Source: Sphingomonas sp. LT1P40 (lineage in GTDB: Bacteria; Pseudomonadota; Alphaproteobacteria; Sphingomonadales; Sphingomonadaceae). Taken from it: a stretch of 64,000 bases of DNA. Made by a program: the position numbers and the translations under genes. Positions 27,861-38,303 of the stretch are shown piece after piece. The stretch is taken from the NCBI RefSeq assembly GCF_036663835.1, contig NZ_JAXOJT010000001.1:1798001-1862000 (forward strand), in the 5' to 3' direction. Numbering within the stretch: position 1 is the stretch's first letter; every line of letters starts with the position of its first letter. The notes beneath the pieces are model-generated. The model was not told the origin of the DNA. It worked only from the letters and a program-made list of their open reading frames with translations, and made no database searches.

Positions 27861-29219
27861 CTAATCCGCCAGCATCACCCCCTTCAAATTCATGAACTCG
27901 TGCAATCCCCATGGCCCCAGCTCACGGCCATGCCCTGACAGCTTCACACCCCCGAATGGCGCTTCCGGCGTCGACGCCAGCATCGCGTTCACCGCGATCA
28001 TCCCCGCCTCGATATCGCGCAAGAACCGCTCGATCTCCGTCTGATCCTGCGACCATACGCTCGACCCCAGCCCGAACGGCACGTCGTTCGCCAGCGCCAC
28101 CGCCGCATCCACATCGTTCGCGCGAAACACCATTGCCACCGGCCCGAAAATCTCCTCCTGCGCAAAGTCGGCATCGGGATCGACGCCGGTCAGCACCCCC
28201 GGCTCCATCCACGCGCCGTCACGCTCGATCTTCACGCCACCCGTCAGCGTCGCCCCCGCCGCCACCGCCCGCTGCAGCTGCTCCAGCACCGTATCGCGCT
28301 GCTCGACACTCGACAGCGGTCCCATATCGACGCCGGTCATGGGATCGCCGACCTGCACCGCCTTCATGCCCGCGACGAACTTTTCCAGAAATGCATCATA
28401 GACGTCAGTATGCACGACCATCCGCTTGGCGCAGATGCACGACTGCCCCGCATTCTGGATGCGTGCCTTCACCGCCACCTTCGCCGCTTCGTCAATATCT
28501 GCAGAGGGCATCACGATGAACGGGTCCGACCCGCCCAGTTCCAGCACGACCTTCTTCAACGCCCGCCCCGCAGCCTCACCGACTTTTGCGCCCGCGCCCT
28601 CGCTGCCCGTCAGCGTCACCGCCACCACGCGCTTGTCGGCGATGATCCGCGACACCTTGTCCGATTTGACGGCCAAATTCTGGAACAGCCCGTCGGGTGC
28701 GCCCGCCGCGCTTACCAGCTGCTGGATCAACGCCGCGCACCCTTGCGTAAGCGAAGCATGTTTCAACAGCCCGACATTCCCCGCCATGATCGTCGGGGCC
28801 AGCCAGCGCACGGCCTGCCAATAGGGGAAGTTCCACGGCATGATCGCCAGGATCGGCCCCAACGCTTGCCACTGCGCCACCGCGCGCCCGGTCGGCGTCT
28901 TCGTCTCGACCGGCTCCAGAAACCCCGGCCCGTTCGCGGCGTAATAGCGAAACCCCGCAACGCATTTCTCGACCTCGGCCACGGCGGATGCCACCGTCTT
29001 GCCCATTTCCTGCGTCGCCACTTCCGCCAGATGCTGCTTGTTCGCTTCGAACTGATCGGCGATCGCACTCAGCAACGCCGTCCGCTGCTCCAACGCGCTC
29101 ACCCGCCACGATCGATACGCCGCCGCCGCCCGCACCAGCGCCGCCTCGATCCCGGCGTCATCCAGTTCCTCAAACGTCGCACCGTCTTTGCCGGTCGCCG
29201 GATTGATGCTGGTGAACAT
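27861..29219 (-). CDS. Succinate-semialdehyde dehydrogenase-like aldehyde dehydrogenase
   Basis: 452 residues. The ALDH fold has the NAD(P)-binding [14 protein letters not shown] (201-214), general base Glu227 in LELGG and nucleophile Cys261 in [11 protein letters not shown]. The short N-terminus beginning SINPATG and total length near 455 match the GabD1-type group rather than the ~480-residue E. coli GabD. It would oxidise succinic semialdehyde or a related aldehyde to the acid. The ATG at 29219 has AAGGAG 6 bases upstream; the open frame runs on to 30392 only as antisense of xseB/ispA. Confidence 0.9.
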   Translation of the reverse strand: MFTSINPATGKDGATFEELDDAGIEAALVRAAAAYRSWRVSALEQRTALLSAIADQFEANKQHLAEVATQEMGKTVASAVAEVEKCVAGFRYYAANGPGFLEPVETKTPTGRAVAQWQALGPILAIMPWNFPYWQAVRWLAPTIMAGNVGLLKHASLTQGCAALIQQLVSAAGAPDGLFQNLAVKSDKVSRIIADKRVVAVTLTGSEGAGAKVGEAAGRALKKVVLELGGSDPFIVMPSADIDEAAKVAVKARIQNAGQSCICAKRMVVHTDVYDAFLEKFVAGMKAVQVGDPMTGVDMGPLSSVEQRDTVLEQLQRAVAAGATLTGGVKIERDGAWMEPGVLTGVDPDADFAQEEIFGPVAMVFRANDVDAAVALANDVPFGLGSSVWSQDQTEIERFLRDIEAGMIAVNAMLASTPEAPFGGVKLSGHGRELGPWGLHEFMNLKGVMLAD

Positions 29220-29304
29220 GGGTATCTCCTTCGCGCTATATCTAGCGAACCCAACGAACGCACGGGAGGTTGAATCCGCCCCGCCCGTGTCGCATAGCGG
29301 CGGC

Positions 29305-29550
29305 ATGACAGAGGCCCCCGACATCGCCGCGCTTTCGTTCGAGGACGCACTCAAGGAACTGGAACGTATCGTCGGTCGGCTCGAAAGCGGCGATGCACAG
29401 TTGCAGGAGGCGATCGACCTGTACGAACGCGGCGACGCGCTGCGCAAGCAATGCGCGGCCCGGCTCGACGCGGCGCAAGCGCGGATCGAGGCGATTCGCG
29501 TCGATGCCGACGGGCGCGTGACCGGCACCACACCTTTCGCAGCCGGATGA
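29305..29550 (+). CDS. xseB: Exodeoxyribonuclease VII small subunit
   Basis: 81 residues, a helical hairpin with the family pattern [20 protein letters not shown] (11-30) followed by [18 protein letters not shown]. It binds several copies to XseA to form the single-strand DNA exonuclease VII. xseA is not adjacent. As in many bacteria it directly precedes ispA, here with ATGA overlap, so it probably starts the xseB-ispA-unknown-coaD operon. The ATG at 29305 gives the normal length. Confidence 0.93.
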   Translation: MTEAPDIAALSFEDALKELERIVGRLESGDAQLQEAIDLYERGDALRKQCAARLDAAQARIEAIRVDADGRVTGTTPFAAG

Positions 29551-30458
29551 GCGTCGTCGTGGGGGATGCTTCGCTCACGCTCGAATCCGCGATCCGCGAT
29601 GTCGCGAGCGAAGTCGATCGCCAGTTCGACCTGCTCCTTCCCGTCCCCGCTGACGCCCGCGCGCGCCTGTATGAAGCGATGCGCTACGCCGCGATCGGCG
29701 GCGGCAAGCGGCTGCGTCCGCTGCTCACTTTCTCGACCGCACGCCTGTTCGGCGTCGATCGCACTTGCGCTGCCCGCGCCGCCACCGCGATCGAGTGCAT
29801 CCACGTCTATTCGCTGATCCATGACGACCTCCCCGCGATGGACGATGACGACATGCGCCGCGGCAAGCCGACCGTTCATCGCGCTTATGACGAGGCGACG
29901 GCGATTTTGGCGGGCGATTGCCTCCATGCCCTTGCCTTCGAAATCCTCGCCGATCCGGCGACTCACGCCGACCCGTTCGTCCGCGCCGAGCTGATCGCCG
30001 ACCTCGCCCGCGCCGCCGGCCCGGCTGGCATGGCAGGCGGCCAGATGATGGACCTGGTCGCGGAAGGCACGACCTTCGACCTCGCCACCGTTACCCGGCT
30101 TCAGGCGCTCAAGACCGGTGCGCTGATCGCCTCCTCGGTCGAGGCAGGCGCAATCCTCGGCCGCATCCCGCCCGAAGGCCGCACCGGCCTGCGCGGCTAT
30201 GCCCGCGACATCGGCCTCGCCTTCCAGATCGCCGACGACATCCTCGACGTCGAGGGTGACGAGGAAGCGGCGGGCAAGAAACTGCGCAAGGACGCCGAGG
30301 CCGGCAAGGAAACCTTCCTCTCCCTCCTCGGCCTCGACCGTGCGCGCGAACAGGCGCGGATGCTGGTCGATCAGTCGATCGCCCATCTCCACAGCTTTGG
30401 CGCGGAGGCCGACCTGCTACGCGCCATCGCCCGCTACGTGCTTGAGCGGGATCGGTGA
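29547..30458 (+). CDS. ispA: Polyprenyl (farnesyl) diphosphate synthase
   Basis: 303 residues, all-alpha isoprenyl synthase. First aspartate-rich motif [10 protein letters not shown] (93-102) with the two-residue insert of bacterial type FPP synthases, GGGKRLRP near 51-58 for IPP, and second aspartate motif DDILD near 231. It condenses IPP with DMAPP/GPP to farnesyl diphosphate for ubiquinone, undecaprenyl, hopanoid or carotenoid synthesis. Start overlaps xseB (ATGA) and its stop overlaps the next gene (GTGA). Confidence 0.93.
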   Translation: MSVVVGDASLTLESAIRDVASEVDRQFDLLLPVPADARARLYEAMRYAAIGGGKRLRPLLTFSTARLFGVDRTCAARAATAIECIHVYSLIHDDLPAMDDDDMRRGKPTVHRAYDEATAILAGDCLHALAFEILADPATHADPFVRAELIADLARAAGPAGMAGGQMMDLVAEGTTFDLATVTRLQALKTGALIASSVEAGAILGRIPPEGRTGLRGYARDIGLAFQIADDILDVEGDEEAAGKKLRKDAEAGKETFLSLLGLDRAREQARMLVDQSIAHLHSFGAEADLLRAIARYVLERDR

Positions 30459-30907
30459 CGGCGACTGTCAGTGCCGGGCGCTTGAGGCCATGGCGGATTC
30501 GAAAGATCGCCGGAATCCTCGCAGCCTTGCTGTTTCTCTACCTGCTTATAACCGGCCCCGGCCGCCAACTCTACATGTTCGGCCAGCTTCCCTATCTCAC
30601 TGACAATATACCAAATACAAATTGCACCGCCGCCCGATTTGCTTTGGTAGAAGAGAGTGTTGGGCTGCTCGGGGACGGCTATGTAAAGGTGGCCATTCAC
30701 GGTCTCGATTGCGCGAAATCCATACGCACTTCGTTGGCCGCCAATGGCGCGCGTGAAGTCTATATCGCCGAGGGACTCGGCGGCTTGGCAATACCCGGCA
30801 AACATCGTCTTTTGGGGCGTCCTGAAGTCATGTTCAAAGGACCAGTGCTGAACGCATTCGCCTTCGGGGACGATGGCATCACAATCTGGTTGAGGTATTC
30901 AGAATGA
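30455..30907 (+). CDS. Unknown membrane-anchored protein between ispA and coaD
   Basis: 150 residues; GTG start overlapping the ispA stop and ATGA overlap with coaD, so it is cotranslated in the operon. One hydrophobic helix near the N-terminus (IAGILAALLFLYLLITG, ~18-34) after a basic segment predicts an N-in anchor with a periplasmic domain of ~115 residues containing two cysteines (57, 85). No family recognised. Parts of it, around 30595-30690, are clearly more AT-rich than the neighbours, with codons such as ATA and TTG that are rare around it; it may be an insertion into an older operon. Confidence 0.75.
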   Translation: MTATVSAGRLRPWRIRKIAGILAALLFLYLLITGPGRQLYMFGQLPYLTDNIPNTNCTAARFALVEESVGLLGDGYVKVAIHGLDCAKSIRTSLAANGAREVYIAEGLGGLAIPGKHRLLGRPEVMFKGPVLNAFAFGDDGITIWLRYSE

Positions 30908-31410
30908 CCACCCGCACCGGCGTCTATCCCGGCACCTTCGATCCGATCACGCTTGGCCATATGGACATCATCCGGCGCGGCGCGAAGCTGGTCGACCGGC
31001 TCGTCATCGGCGTCACCACCAATCCGTCGAAAAACCCGATGTTCACGGTCGAGGAGCGAATGGACATGGTCCGCCGCGAGACCGCCGGGATCGGCGGCGA
31101 CATCCGTGTCGTCAGCTTCGATTCGCTGCTGATGGACTTTGCCGAGCGCGAGGGCGCGAGCATGATCGTGCGCGGCCTGCGCGCCGTCGCCGACTTCGAA
31201 TATGAGTATCAAATGGCCGGCATGAACCAGCAGCTCAATGGCCGGATCGAGACCGTTTTCCTGATGGCGGACGTTTCGCTGCAACCGATCGCCAGCCGCC
31301 TGGTCAAGGAAATCGCCATGTTCGGCGGCGAAATCGGTAAATTCGTGCCCGCCATGGTGCGTGATGAAGTCGTCGCCCGCGTCGATAAGATCGGACGTAA
31401 AGGATCATAG
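30904..31410 (+). CDS. coaD: Phosphopantetheine adenylyltransferase
   Basis: 168 residues, the usual length. Nucleotidyltransferase signature YPGTFDPITLGHMDII (8-23) with the T/HxGH site, VEERMDMVRRET near 50, and the C-terminal SSR-like stretch in which SLQPIASRLVKEIA replaces the usual ISSS. It transfers AMP to 4'-phosphopantetheine, the penultimate step of coenzyme A synthesis, in the cytoplasm. The last gene of the xseB operon. Confidence 0.95.
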   Translation: MTTRTGVYPGTFDPITLGHMDIIRRGAKLVDRLVIGVTTNPSKNPMFTVEERMDMVRRETAGIGGDIRVVSFDSLLMDFAEREGASMIVRGLRAVADFEYEYQMAGMNQQLNGRIETVFLMADVSLQPIASRLVKEIAMFGGEIGKFVPAMVRDEVVARVDKIGRKGS

Positions 31411-31573
31411 CGGCACCTTCGGGCATGCTGGGGGCATGCCCTGCCGCGAAGATCGACTGCAAAATGCAGCCGTCGAAGCCGTTCGCCGCAATTCCGCCAC
31501 CAGCCGCATTCATTTTGCGGCCAGCGGCGAATTGCTCTAAGCCGTTCCAAACTGACCTCCGCTGGGGATATCG

Positions 31574-32254
31574 ATGCGTTTTGTTGCCCTGTTTCTTGCC
31601 CTTGCGGGTTCGCTCTTCACTTTGTCCGCAAGCGCCCAGATCGTTCCCGCTCCCACCGGCCGAGCGACGCCGCCCGCCACCACGGACAAGGAGAATCTGT
31701 GGATTCTCGACCTGTCCACCGGCGGTCGCGTCACCATCTGGCTGCGTCCCGATGTCGCGCCCAAGCAAGTCGAGCGGATCAAGGAACTGACTCGCAAGAA
31801 ATTCTACGACGGCCTGCTGTTCCACCGCGTGATCGAAGGATTCATGGCGCAGGGCGGCGATCCCAAGGGTGACGGCACCGGCGGCTCGGACCTTCCCGAC
31901 TTGCCCAAGGAGTTTAACTATCTGCCCCACGTGCGCGGTGCAGTCTCGGCGGCGCGCAACGGGGCCCCCGACAATGCCCCGGCGGACGTGAAGGAAAAGG
32001 CGGAGAACAGCGCGAACAGCCAGTTCTTCATCATGCTGGTGCCGCGCCTCTCGCTCGATCAGAAATACACCGTCTTCGGTCGCGTGATCGACGGCATGCA
32101 ATATGTCGATGCCATCCCGCGGGGCGAGCCACCGGCGAACCCCGCGCGCGTCGTCCGCGCCTATATCGCCATTGACAACCCGCCGGCCTATGTCGCAGCG
32201 CCCGCTGCGCCGGTCGAACAACCGGCGGCACTCCCGCCCGGCCCCGGCAAGTAA
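31574..32254 (+). CDS. Exported cyclophilin-type peptidyl-prolyl isomerase
   Basis: 226 residues with a Sec signal peptide ([21 protein letters not shown]). The cyclophilin core holds [21 protein letters not shown] (catalytic Arg in FHRV), then [23 protein letters not shown]. The proline-rich tail (~200-226) is low complexity. It should catalyse prolyl cis-trans isomerisation in the periplasm, helping outer-membrane or exported proteins fold. GGGGAT lies upstream of the ATG. It is 34 bases before queA on the same strand. Confidence 0.92.
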   Translation: MRFVALFLALAGSLFTLSASAQIVPAPTGRATPPATTDKENLWILDLSTGGRVTIWLRPDVAPKQVERIKELTRKKFYDGLLFHRVIEGFMAQGGDPKGDGTGGSDLPDLPKEFNYLPHVRGAVSAARNGAPDNAPADVKEKAENSANSQFFIMLVPRLSLDQKYTVFGRVIDGMQYVDAIPRGEPPANPARVVRAYIAIDNPPAYVAAPAAPVEQPAALPPGPGK

Positions 32255-32288
32255 TGCCCCGCCCGGCGCGTCCGGGCAAAGGCCGTCG

Positions 32289-33326
32289 ATGAACGTCGAT
32301 CTGTTCGATTTCGAGCTTCCGCCAGAGCGGATCGCGCTGCGCCCCGCGTCCCCGCGCGATTCGGCGCGCCTGCTGCTGCTCGACGGCGACGAGACAAGCG
32401 ACCGCTCGGTCGCCGACCTCCCCGCATTGCTCCGGCACGGCGATCTGCTGGTCTTCAACGACACCCGCGTCATCCCGGCCCAGCTTGAAGGCACACGCGG
32501 TGCGGCGAAAATCGGCGCAACTCTGCACAAGCGCGAAGGCCCGCGTCACTGGATCGCCTTCATCCGCAACGCCAAGCGGCTGCGCGTGGGCGAAACCGTC
32601 GACTTCGGAACCGGCGTCACGGCAGTCGCCGAAGCCCGCCATGAAGACGGCAGCTTCACGCTATTTTTCTCGGGCGACGAGCCTGTCGAACTCCTGCTCG
32701 AACGCGCCGGGCGCATGCCGCTCCCGCCCTATATCGCCGCCAAACGCCCAACCGATGCGCGTGACGCCGCCGATTACCAGACAATGTTCGCAAACGAACC
32801 CGGCGCCGTCGCCGCCCCCACCGCCGCGCTGCACTTCACGCCCGAGCTAATTGCCGCGCTCGACGCAGCGGGCATCGGACACACCACGCTGACCCTGCAT
32901 GTCGGCGCAGGCACCTTTCTGCCGGTCAAGGCCGACGACACCGCCGATCACAAGATGCACGCCGAATGGGGCCGCATTGACGCCGCCACCGCCGACCGCC
33001 TCAACGCCGTCCGCGCCGCCGGGGGGCGCGTCATCGCGGTCGGCACCACCAGCCTGCGCCTGATCGAGAGCGCGACTGGCGAAGACGATATCGTCCGCCC
33101 GTTCGCTGGCGACACCGCGATCTTCATTACCCCAGGTTATCGCTTCAAGGGGATCGACGGTCTGCTGACCAACTTCCACTTGCCTCGCTCGACCCTGTTC
33201 ATGCTGGTATCGGCGCTGATGGGGCTCGACCGGATGCAGGCGGCCTATGCCCACGCCATCGACAATGGCTACCGCTTCTATAGCTATGGCGACGCCAGCC
33301 TGCTTTTACCGGACAAGCCTTCATGA
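32289..33326 (+). CDS. queA: S-adenosylmethionine:tRNA ribosyltransferase-isomerase
   Basis: 345 residues. Begins [17 protein letters not shown], with family motifs [12 protein letters not shown] near 57, [12 protein letters not shown] near 180, [13 protein letters not shown] near 200 and [12 protein letters not shown] near 297. It adds the SAM-derived cyclopentane to preQ1 in tRNA, making epoxyqueuosine. tgt, the preceding step of the pathway, is 2.8 kb downstream on the same strand. The ATG at 32289 is chosen from homology; upstream frame belongs to the cyclophilin. Confidence 0.95.
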   Translation: MNVDLFDFELPPERIALRPASPRDSARLLLLDGDETSDRSVADLPALLRHGDLLVFNDTRVIPAQLEGTRGAAKIGATLHKREGPRHWIAFIRNAKRLRVGETVDFGTGVTAVAEARHEDGSFTLFFSGDEPVELLLERAGRMPLPPYIAAKRPTDARDAADYQTMFANEPGAVAAPTAALHFTPELIAALDAAGIGHTTLTLHVGAGTFLPVKADDTADHKMHAEWGRIDAATADRLNAVRAAGGRVIAVGTTSLRLIESATGEDDIVRPFAGDTAIFITPGYRFKGIDGLLTNFHLPRSTLFMLVSALMGLDRMQAAYAHAIDNGYRFYSYGDASLLLPDKPS

Positions 33327-33850
33327 TCCTTGCCACTCTCCTCAGCCTCGCTGCGCAGACCTCGGAGGGGATGCCCAACCGCGGTCGCGTGCCTGTCACT
33401 GTCGATCTTCGGGGCCAGCCTCAGCAACCGGCCACGCCAGCCCCGATCCCGCTGATGATCGCTGAGCCGGTGGCCATGGCCATCGCCGCGTTCGATGCGG
33501 ACGGCGACGGCATCGTCACCCGCACCGAATTCGACGCAGGGGTGAAGCGCTCGTTCGACGTGATCGCAAAGGGGCAGCCATCGTTCGGCTATATCGCGTT
33601 CGGCGACTGGTCCGATCGCTGGCTGGGCAACCGCAACGCCCTGCCCAGCCCGTTCGAGGTCGATCAGAATGGCGACAACCGCATTTCGCTGCCCGAACTT
33701 CAGGCGCGTTTCGACCTGTTCTTCACCCGTTTCGATGCCGACAAGGATGCTTCGATCCGCCGCAGCGAACTACTTACGATCCGTCAGCCGCCGCAACCGG
33801 GCGGCCGCCCCGGCGAGGAAAAAGATGATAAGCGGAGCCGCCGTCGCTGA
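33323..33850 (+). CDS. EF-hand protein, probably exported
   Basis: 175 residues; ATG overlaps the queA stop (ATGA). Short hydrophobic N-terminus ([12 protein letters not shown]) may be a signal peptide or an anchor. Three EF-hand loops: [13 protein letters not shown] (~58-70), [13 protein letters not shown] (~113-125) and [13 protein letters not shown] (~134-146), all with the D-x-D/N-x-D/N-G pattern or close to it. The C-terminus is basic and ends KRSRRR. Calcium binding is expected. Its role is unknown. Confidence 0.82.
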   Translation: MILATLLSLAAQTSEGMPNRGRVPVTVDLRGQPQQPATPAPIPLMIAEPVAMAIAAFDADGDGIVTRTEFDAGVKRSFDVIAKGQPSFGYIAFGDWSDRWLGNRNALPSPFEVDQNGDNRISLPELQARFDLFFTRFDADKDASIRRSELLTIRQPPQPGGRPGEEKDDKRSRRR

Positions 33851-33902
33851 GAGCAATCAGTGTCCTAGCATCACATGGTGCAGTGCGGCTAAGGTCGGCT
33901 CG

Positions 33903-34838
33903 ATGCACGGCTCGCACAAACATTCGCACGGCGACCACGGCCACAGCCACGCCCCCGCCGATTTCGGCCGCGCCTTCGCGGTCGGCACCGCGCTCAACCT
34001 CGCCTTCGTTCTGGTCGAGGGTGCGGCGGGCATCCTCACCGGATCGATGGCGCTGCTCGCCGATGCGGGCCACAATCTCTCCGACGTTCTTGGCCTGTTG
34101 ATCGCATGGGGCGGCGCGTCGCTCGCCAAGCGTCCGGCCTCGCCGCGCTTCACCTATGGTCTGCGCAGTTCCACCATCCTCGCCGCGCTCGCCAACGCGG
34201 TGCTGCTACTCGTCGCGGTCGGCGCGATCACGATGGAGGCGGTTCAGCGCTTCAACGATCCCCGCCCGATCGAGGGGCTGACGGTGATGATCGTGGCAGG
34301 GATCGGTATCCTCATCAACGGGGCGACCGCGATGATGTTCGCACGCGGTCGCAAGGGCGACATCAACATTCGCGGCGCGTATCTGCACATGGCCGCCGAC
34401 GCCGCCGTCTCCGCCGGAGTCGTGATCGGCGGTGCGTTGATCCTGTACACCGCCGCCACCTGGATCGATCCCGCGATCAGCCTGGTCATCGTCGCGGTGA
34501 TCCTGTGGAGCACCTGGGGGCTGCTGCGCGATTCGATCACGATGGCGCTCCACGCCGTCCCGCCCGGCATCGACCCGGAAAAGGTTGAGGCGACGCTTGC
34601 CGCGCTGCCCGGCGTCACCCGTGTCCACGATCTGCACATCTGGCCGATGAGCACGACCGAGGTGGCGATGACCGCGCATCTGCTGATTCCTTCCGGCCAC
34701 CCCGGTGACGCCTTTCTTGACGATGCCCAGCACCGACTGGCGCACGATCACGGCATCGAACATGTCACGCTCCAGATCGAGATCGGCGACGGCGATCCCT
34801 GCCGCCTTCATGCAGGCCACGGTCAGCCAGATGCCTGA
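33903..34838 (+). CDS. Cation diffusion facilitator (zinc/cadmium exporter)
   Basis: 311 residues. A histidine-rich N-terminus (HGSHKHSHGDHGHSH) precedes six membrane helices. The transport-site motifs are HNLSD in TM2 (~59-63) and HMAAD in TM5 (~164-168), the HD-HD arrangement of Zn/Cd-selective CDF proteins such as ZitB and CzcD. A C-terminal cytoplasmic domain (VHDLHIWPMSTTEVAMTAHL) follows. It exports Zn2+ by proton antiport. Its stop lies inside the next gene (8-base overlap). Confidence 0.92.
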   Translation: MHGSHKHSHGDHGHSHAPADFGRAFAVGTALNLAFVLVEGAAGILTGSMALLADAGHNLSDVLGLLIAWGGASLAKRPASPRFTYGLRSSTILAALANAVLLLVAVGAITMEAVQRFNDPRPIEGLTVMIVAGIGILINGATAMMFARGRKGDINIRGAYLHMAADAAVSAGVVIGGALILYTAATWIDPAISLVIVAVILWSTWGLLRDSITMALHAVPPGIDPEKVEATLAALPGVTRVHDLHIWPMSTTEVAMTAHLLIPSGHPGDAFLDDAQHRLAHDHGIEHVTLQIEIGDGDPCRLHAGHGQPDA

Positions 34839-35493
34839 CCCGGCCGCCCCGGTGCGGCTGGTGATCTTCGATTTCGACGGCACGCTATCGGACAGCGGCG
34901 GGTGGTTCCTGTCGGTCATGGACCACCTGTCCGATCGCTACGGCTTCCGCCGCGTCGCGCCGGAGGAGGTTGAGCCGATGCGCCGTCTCAGTTCGCGCGA
35001 CGTCATCCGTCGCCTCGCCATCCCGCGCTGGAAACTCCCCTTCATCGCCCGCTATATCCGCCGCCTGTTCGGGCAGAACACGCATGCGGTTCACCTGTTC
35101 GACGGCGTGCCCGAAATGCTCGCGGCGATTCAGGCGGCTGGGGTGAAACTCGCCATCGTGACCTCCAACAGCGAAACCAATGCCCGCGCCGTGCTCGGTC
35201 CCGAAAACGCCGCCCGCATCAGCTGGTGGGCATGTGGCGCATCGCTGTTCGGCAAGGCGCCCAAGTTTAGCAAGGTGATGCAGGCCAGCGGCGTCCCCGT
35301 CGCGCACATCCTCTCGCTCGGCGACGAAACCCGCGACATCGACGCCGCGCGCGAAACCGGCATCCGTGCCGGGGCCGTGCTGTGGGGCTATGCCAACCCG
35401 GCGGCGTTCGCGCATCTGCATCCCGACATCGCGTTCGACAGCCCCGCTGCGGTTGCCGCCCACGTCGTCGCATCAGCCCAGATGGACGGCTAA
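34831..35493 (+). CDS. HAD-superfamily phosphatase (Gph-like)
   Basis: 220 residues. HAD motif I DFDGTLSDS (14-22), motif II IVTSNS (~108), motif III lysine in FGKAPKFSK (~141) and motif IV LGDETRDIDAA (~158). A cap of ~80 residues lies between motifs I and II, as in phosphoglycolate phosphatases. The substrate is a small phosphate ester that cannot be named. Starts inside the CDF gene, and ends 21 bases into the convergent cupin gene. Confidence 0.88.
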   Translation: MPDPAAPVRLVIFDFDGTLSDSGGWFLSVMDHLSDRYGFRRVAPEEVEPMRRLSSRDVIRRLAIPRWKLPFIARYIRRLFGQNTHAVHLFDGVPEMLAAIQAAGVKLAIVTSNSETNARAVLGPENAARISWWACGASLFGKAPKFSKVMQASGVPVAHILSLGDETRDIDAARETGIRAGAVLWGYANPAAFAHLHPDIAFDSPAAVAAHVVASAQMDG

Positions 35494-36087
35494 CCACACT
35501 GTCGGCACATCGGCGTCGGTCCGCGTCACCCGATGCCGCACCCCCGCCGGGATCGTCAGATGATCGCCCGGTTTCAACGAAACTTCCGCATAGCCGTCCA
35601 GCCGGATCGCCGCACTTCCCGCCAGCAACATCACCCATTCGTCCGCATCCTGCTCGAACGGCTTGTCTGCCGGCGTCACCTGCCCGCCCGACACGATCCG
35701 CTCGATCCGTACCCCGGGTCGCGCCAGCACTTCCGTAAACACCTCGTCGCGCTTGGCCGATGGGAGCTTCGCCAGCAGATTGGCCACCGCAAGCTTCTTC
35801 AACTTCGGCTTTGGCGCGGCCTTGGGCTTCGGCTCTGGCTTCCGCTTCGGCAACCCCTTCGCCGCTTCCGCCCAGTCGCTCCGGCTCGCCCCGCGCAGAT
35901 AATCGGCAATCTCGTCGGCACTGGCGGTCAGCCCGTCCGCACCGAACCCGAACAACTCTTTCCCGCTCGCATCGGTCAGCCCGAACTTGCCTGCATCGCC
36001 GCCCGCCTTGCGCCGCCGCGACTTGACCAGTTTCAACCCCCGGTGCCGCGCACTTTCGCGCAGATCGTCGTCACGCTCGCTTGCCAT
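35473..36087 (-). CDS. Cupin protein with basic N-terminal domain
   Basis: 204 residues in three parts: an N-terminal domain of ~70 ([20 protein letters not shown], then [14 protein letters not shown]); a low-complexity linker rich in Lys and Pro ([18 protein letters not shown], ~81-98); and a C-terminal cupin (~108-204) with [22 protein letters not shown] and [17 protein letters not shown], in which the histidines and glutamate of a metal site are partly present. The first domain resembles small standalone sphingomonad proteins. Function unknown. It converges on the HAD gene with 21-bp overlap and is divergent from tgt, only 28 bases away. Confidence 0.78.
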   Translation of the reverse strand: MASERDDDLRESARHRGLKLVKSRRRKAGGDAGKFGLTDASGKELFGFGADGLTASADEIADYLRGASRSDWAEAAKGLPKRKPEPKPKAAPKPKLKKLAVANLLAKLPSAKRDEVFTEVLARPGVRIERIVSGGQVTPADKPFEQDADEWVMLLAGSAAIRLDGYAEVSLKPGDHLTIPAGVRHRVTRTDADVPTVWLAVHLG

Positions 36088-36115
36088 CGGGCCTCCAACG
36101 CATCAATCGGGCGAA

Positions 36116-37243
36116 ATGTCTCCCCGTTTCGACTTCACCATCTCCGCCACCGATGGCAAGGCCCGCACCGGGACCATCGCCATGCAGCGCGGCGATATCC
36201 GCACCCCCGCCTTCATGCCGGTCGGCACCGCCGCCACGGTCAAGGCGATGAAGCCACAGGACGTTTGCGCATCGGGCGCCGACATCATCCTCGGCAACAC
36301 CTATCACCTGATGCTCCGCCCCACCGCCGAACGTATCGACCGGCTGGGCGGCCTGCACCAATTCATGGGTTGGGACCGCCCGATACTCACCGACAGCGGC
36401 GGTTATCAGGTGATGAGCCTGTCCGACCTGACCAAGCGCAGCGAGGAAGGGATTGTCTTCAAATCGCACCTCGACGGGTCGCGCCATATGCTCAGCCCCG
36501 AACGCTCGATGGAAATCCAGCGGCTGCTCGGCTCGAACATCGTGATGGCATTCGACGAACTGGTCCCCACCACGTCCACGCGCGAAGTGCAGGTCGCGGC
36601 GATGGAACGCTCGATGCGCTGGGCCAAGCGCAGTCGTGACGCCTTCGACAGCGGCGGCGCGCATGCTGAAAACAATGCCCTGTTCGGTATCCAGCAGGGG
36701 GCGCTCGACAAGGGTTTCCGCAAGGCCAGCGCCGATGCCCTGCTCGACATCGGCTTCGACGGTTACGCGGTCGGTGGCCTCGCGGTCGGCGAGGGGCAGG
36801 AGGCGATGTTCGCATGCCTCGACTACGCCCCCGGCCAGCTCGACGCCGCCAAACCGCGCTATCTGATGGGCGTTGGCAAGCCCGACGACATCGTCGGCGC
36901 GGTCGAGCGCGGCATCGACATGTTCGACTGCGTCCTGCCGACGCGCAGCGGTCGTACCGGCCAGGCCTTCACCGCACGCGGCCCGCTCAACATCCGCAAC
37001 GCGAAGCATGCCGAGGATCAGGGGCCGCTCGACCCCAGCTGTGCCTGCCCGGTCTGCGCAACCAGCACCCGCGCCTATCTCCACCACCTCGTCCGCTCCG
37101 GCGAAATCCTTGGCGCCATGCTGATGACCGAGCACAACCTGTATTTCTACCAGAGCCTGATGGCCGGCCTCCGCACCGCCATCGCCGCCGGACGCCTGAC
37201 CGATCACGCCAACGCCTTCCGTACCGGCTATTATGGGGGCTGA
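36116..37243 (+). CDS. tgt: Queuine tRNA-guanine transglycosylase
   Basis: 375 residues, TIM barrel. Base-recognition Asp in [11 protein letters not shown] (~93), nucleophile region [10 protein letters not shown] (~142) and [11 protein letters not shown] with the lysine/arginine region, then the zinc site [16 protein letters not shown] (three Cys and a His, ~300-320). It swaps guanine 34 of GUN-anticodon tRNAs for preQ1, the step before QueA. The ATG at 36116 gives the normal family start; the upstream open frame is antisense to the cupin gene. Confidence 0.95.
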   Translation: MSPRFDFTISATDGKARTGTIAMQRGDIRTPAFMPVGTAATVKAMKPQDVCASGADIILGNTYHLMLRPTAERIDRLGGLHQFMGWDRPILTDSGGYQVMSLSDLTKRSEEGIVFKSHLDGSRHMLSPERSMEIQRLLGSNIVMAFDELVPTTSTREVQVAAMERSMRWAKRSRDAFDSGGAHAENNALFGIQQGALDKGFRKASADALLDIGFDGYAVGGLAVGEGQEAMFACLDYAPGQLDAAKPRYLMGVGKPDDIVGAVERGIDMFDCVLPTRSGRTGQAFTARGPLNIRNAKHAEDQGPLDPSCACPVCATSTRAYLHHLVRSGEILGAMLMTEHNLYFYQSLMAGLRTAIAAGRLTDHANAFRTGYYGG

Positions 37244-38021
37244 GCTCGCCGATCGCATTGCCGAAGCGTATCGCTGGCACCACGCCTTGGGCAATTCGAC
37301 AATCGATGCCGGATTTTGCCGCATCGTCGCCAACCCGGCGATTCCACGCATCTGGGATGCCAATCATGCCGATGGCGTCATCATCGACACCGCTGCGGGG
37401 TTCACCGATCTGCTCGCGGTAATGGACCGCGAACTTGCCCATTGCCCTGACCGCATGGTCCATACCGATCATCGCAGCCCACCGGCGCTGCTCGCGATGC
37501 TCGCGCTGGCCGATTTCCGCGAGCAACTGACGATCATTCAGATGGCGTTGACCGGCCCCGTCAGGGGCGATCACCGCGCGCTCCACCTTCATCCGGTCGT
37601 GACTGATGCCAACTGGACGATGCTCGCCGATCTTGTCGCCACCGATTATGCCGAGGGTGCCCGCAGCGGCGGGGTCAGCCATGGCCGTGACATCAGCGAC
37701 GCGCTCGTCGCCGGTTACCGCGCAAAGGGTGCCGCCTATCGCTTCCATCTTGTGATCGAAGATGATGAACCGGTCGCCTATGGCGCATCCGTCGTTTGCC
37801 CGGACGGCATCGGTATGATCGAGGATCTTTATACGCACCCCGAGCACCGCCGCCGCGGCATCGCAAGCGCACTGATCGCCGAATACAGCACGCGGCTGGT
37901 TGCGGTCGGCTGCGATACGATATTCCTGGGCGCGATCACCAGCGAGCCGGCCAAGCATCTTTACCACCGCCTGGGCTTTCAGCCGGTCGCACTTGCCCGC
38001 GCCTGGTTACGCGAAGGCTGA
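37233..38021 (+). CDS. GNAT-family N-acetyltransferase
   Basis: 262 residues; overlaps the tgt end by 11 bases. The N-terminal half (~1-125) resembles a degenerate GNAT copy; the C-terminal half has the acetyl-CoA motif [20 protein letters not shown] (~192-211; R/Q-x-x-G-x-A), then [10 protein letters not shown]. It acetylates an unknown amine. Cotranslation with tgt is likely. Confidence 0.85.
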   Translation: MGAELADRIAEAYRWHHALGNSTIDAGFCRIVANPAIPRIWDANHADGVIIDTAAGFTDLLAVMDRELAHCPDRMVHTDHRSPPALLAMLALADFREQLTIIQMALTGPVRGDHRALHLHPVVTDANWTMLADLVATDYAEGARSGGVSHGRDISDALVAGYRAKGAAYRFHLVIEDDEPVAYGASVVCPDGIGMIEDLYTHPEHRRRGIASALIAEYSTRLVAVGCDTIFLGAITSEPAKHLYHRLGFQPVALARAWLREG

Positions 38022-38072
38022 TTGCACGACCCGGCCCACTGTCTTACTGTGTTGTCACGCAAGGAGTATCGC

Positions 38073-38279
38073 GTGACTGACAGCCCCGAAGAAGACGCTA
38101 TCGCCAACGAAATTACCGCCGCCGCCCGCGCCGCCCGTGAAAGCGCCGAACGCGCCGAGGGGACGCCGGAACCCGCCGATAAAAAGAAGTGGCCGCTAAC
38201 CCAGATCGGCATCGGTATCGGCTCCGCCGCGCTCGCTGCCGCCGTCATCTATGCCGCGCGCCCGCGCAAAGACGACTAA
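38073..38279 (+). CDS. Small single-pass membrane protein
   Basis: 68 residues. The GTG at 38073 is chosen because AAGGAG is 6 bases upstream; the alternative TTG at 38022 has none. Highly charged, alanine-rich N-terminal helix (EDAIANEITAAARAARESAE), then one hydrophobic helix (IGIGIGSAALAAAVIYAA, ~44-61) and a basic tail. No family recognised. Lies 24 bases before the M16 protease gene and may be cotranscribed. Confidence 0.72.
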   Translation: MTDSPEEDAIANEITAAARAARESAERAEGTPEPADKKKWPLTQIGIGIGSAALAAAVIYAARPRKDD

Positions 38280-38303
38280 CCTTTTTCCAGACCGGAGACC
38301 TTG

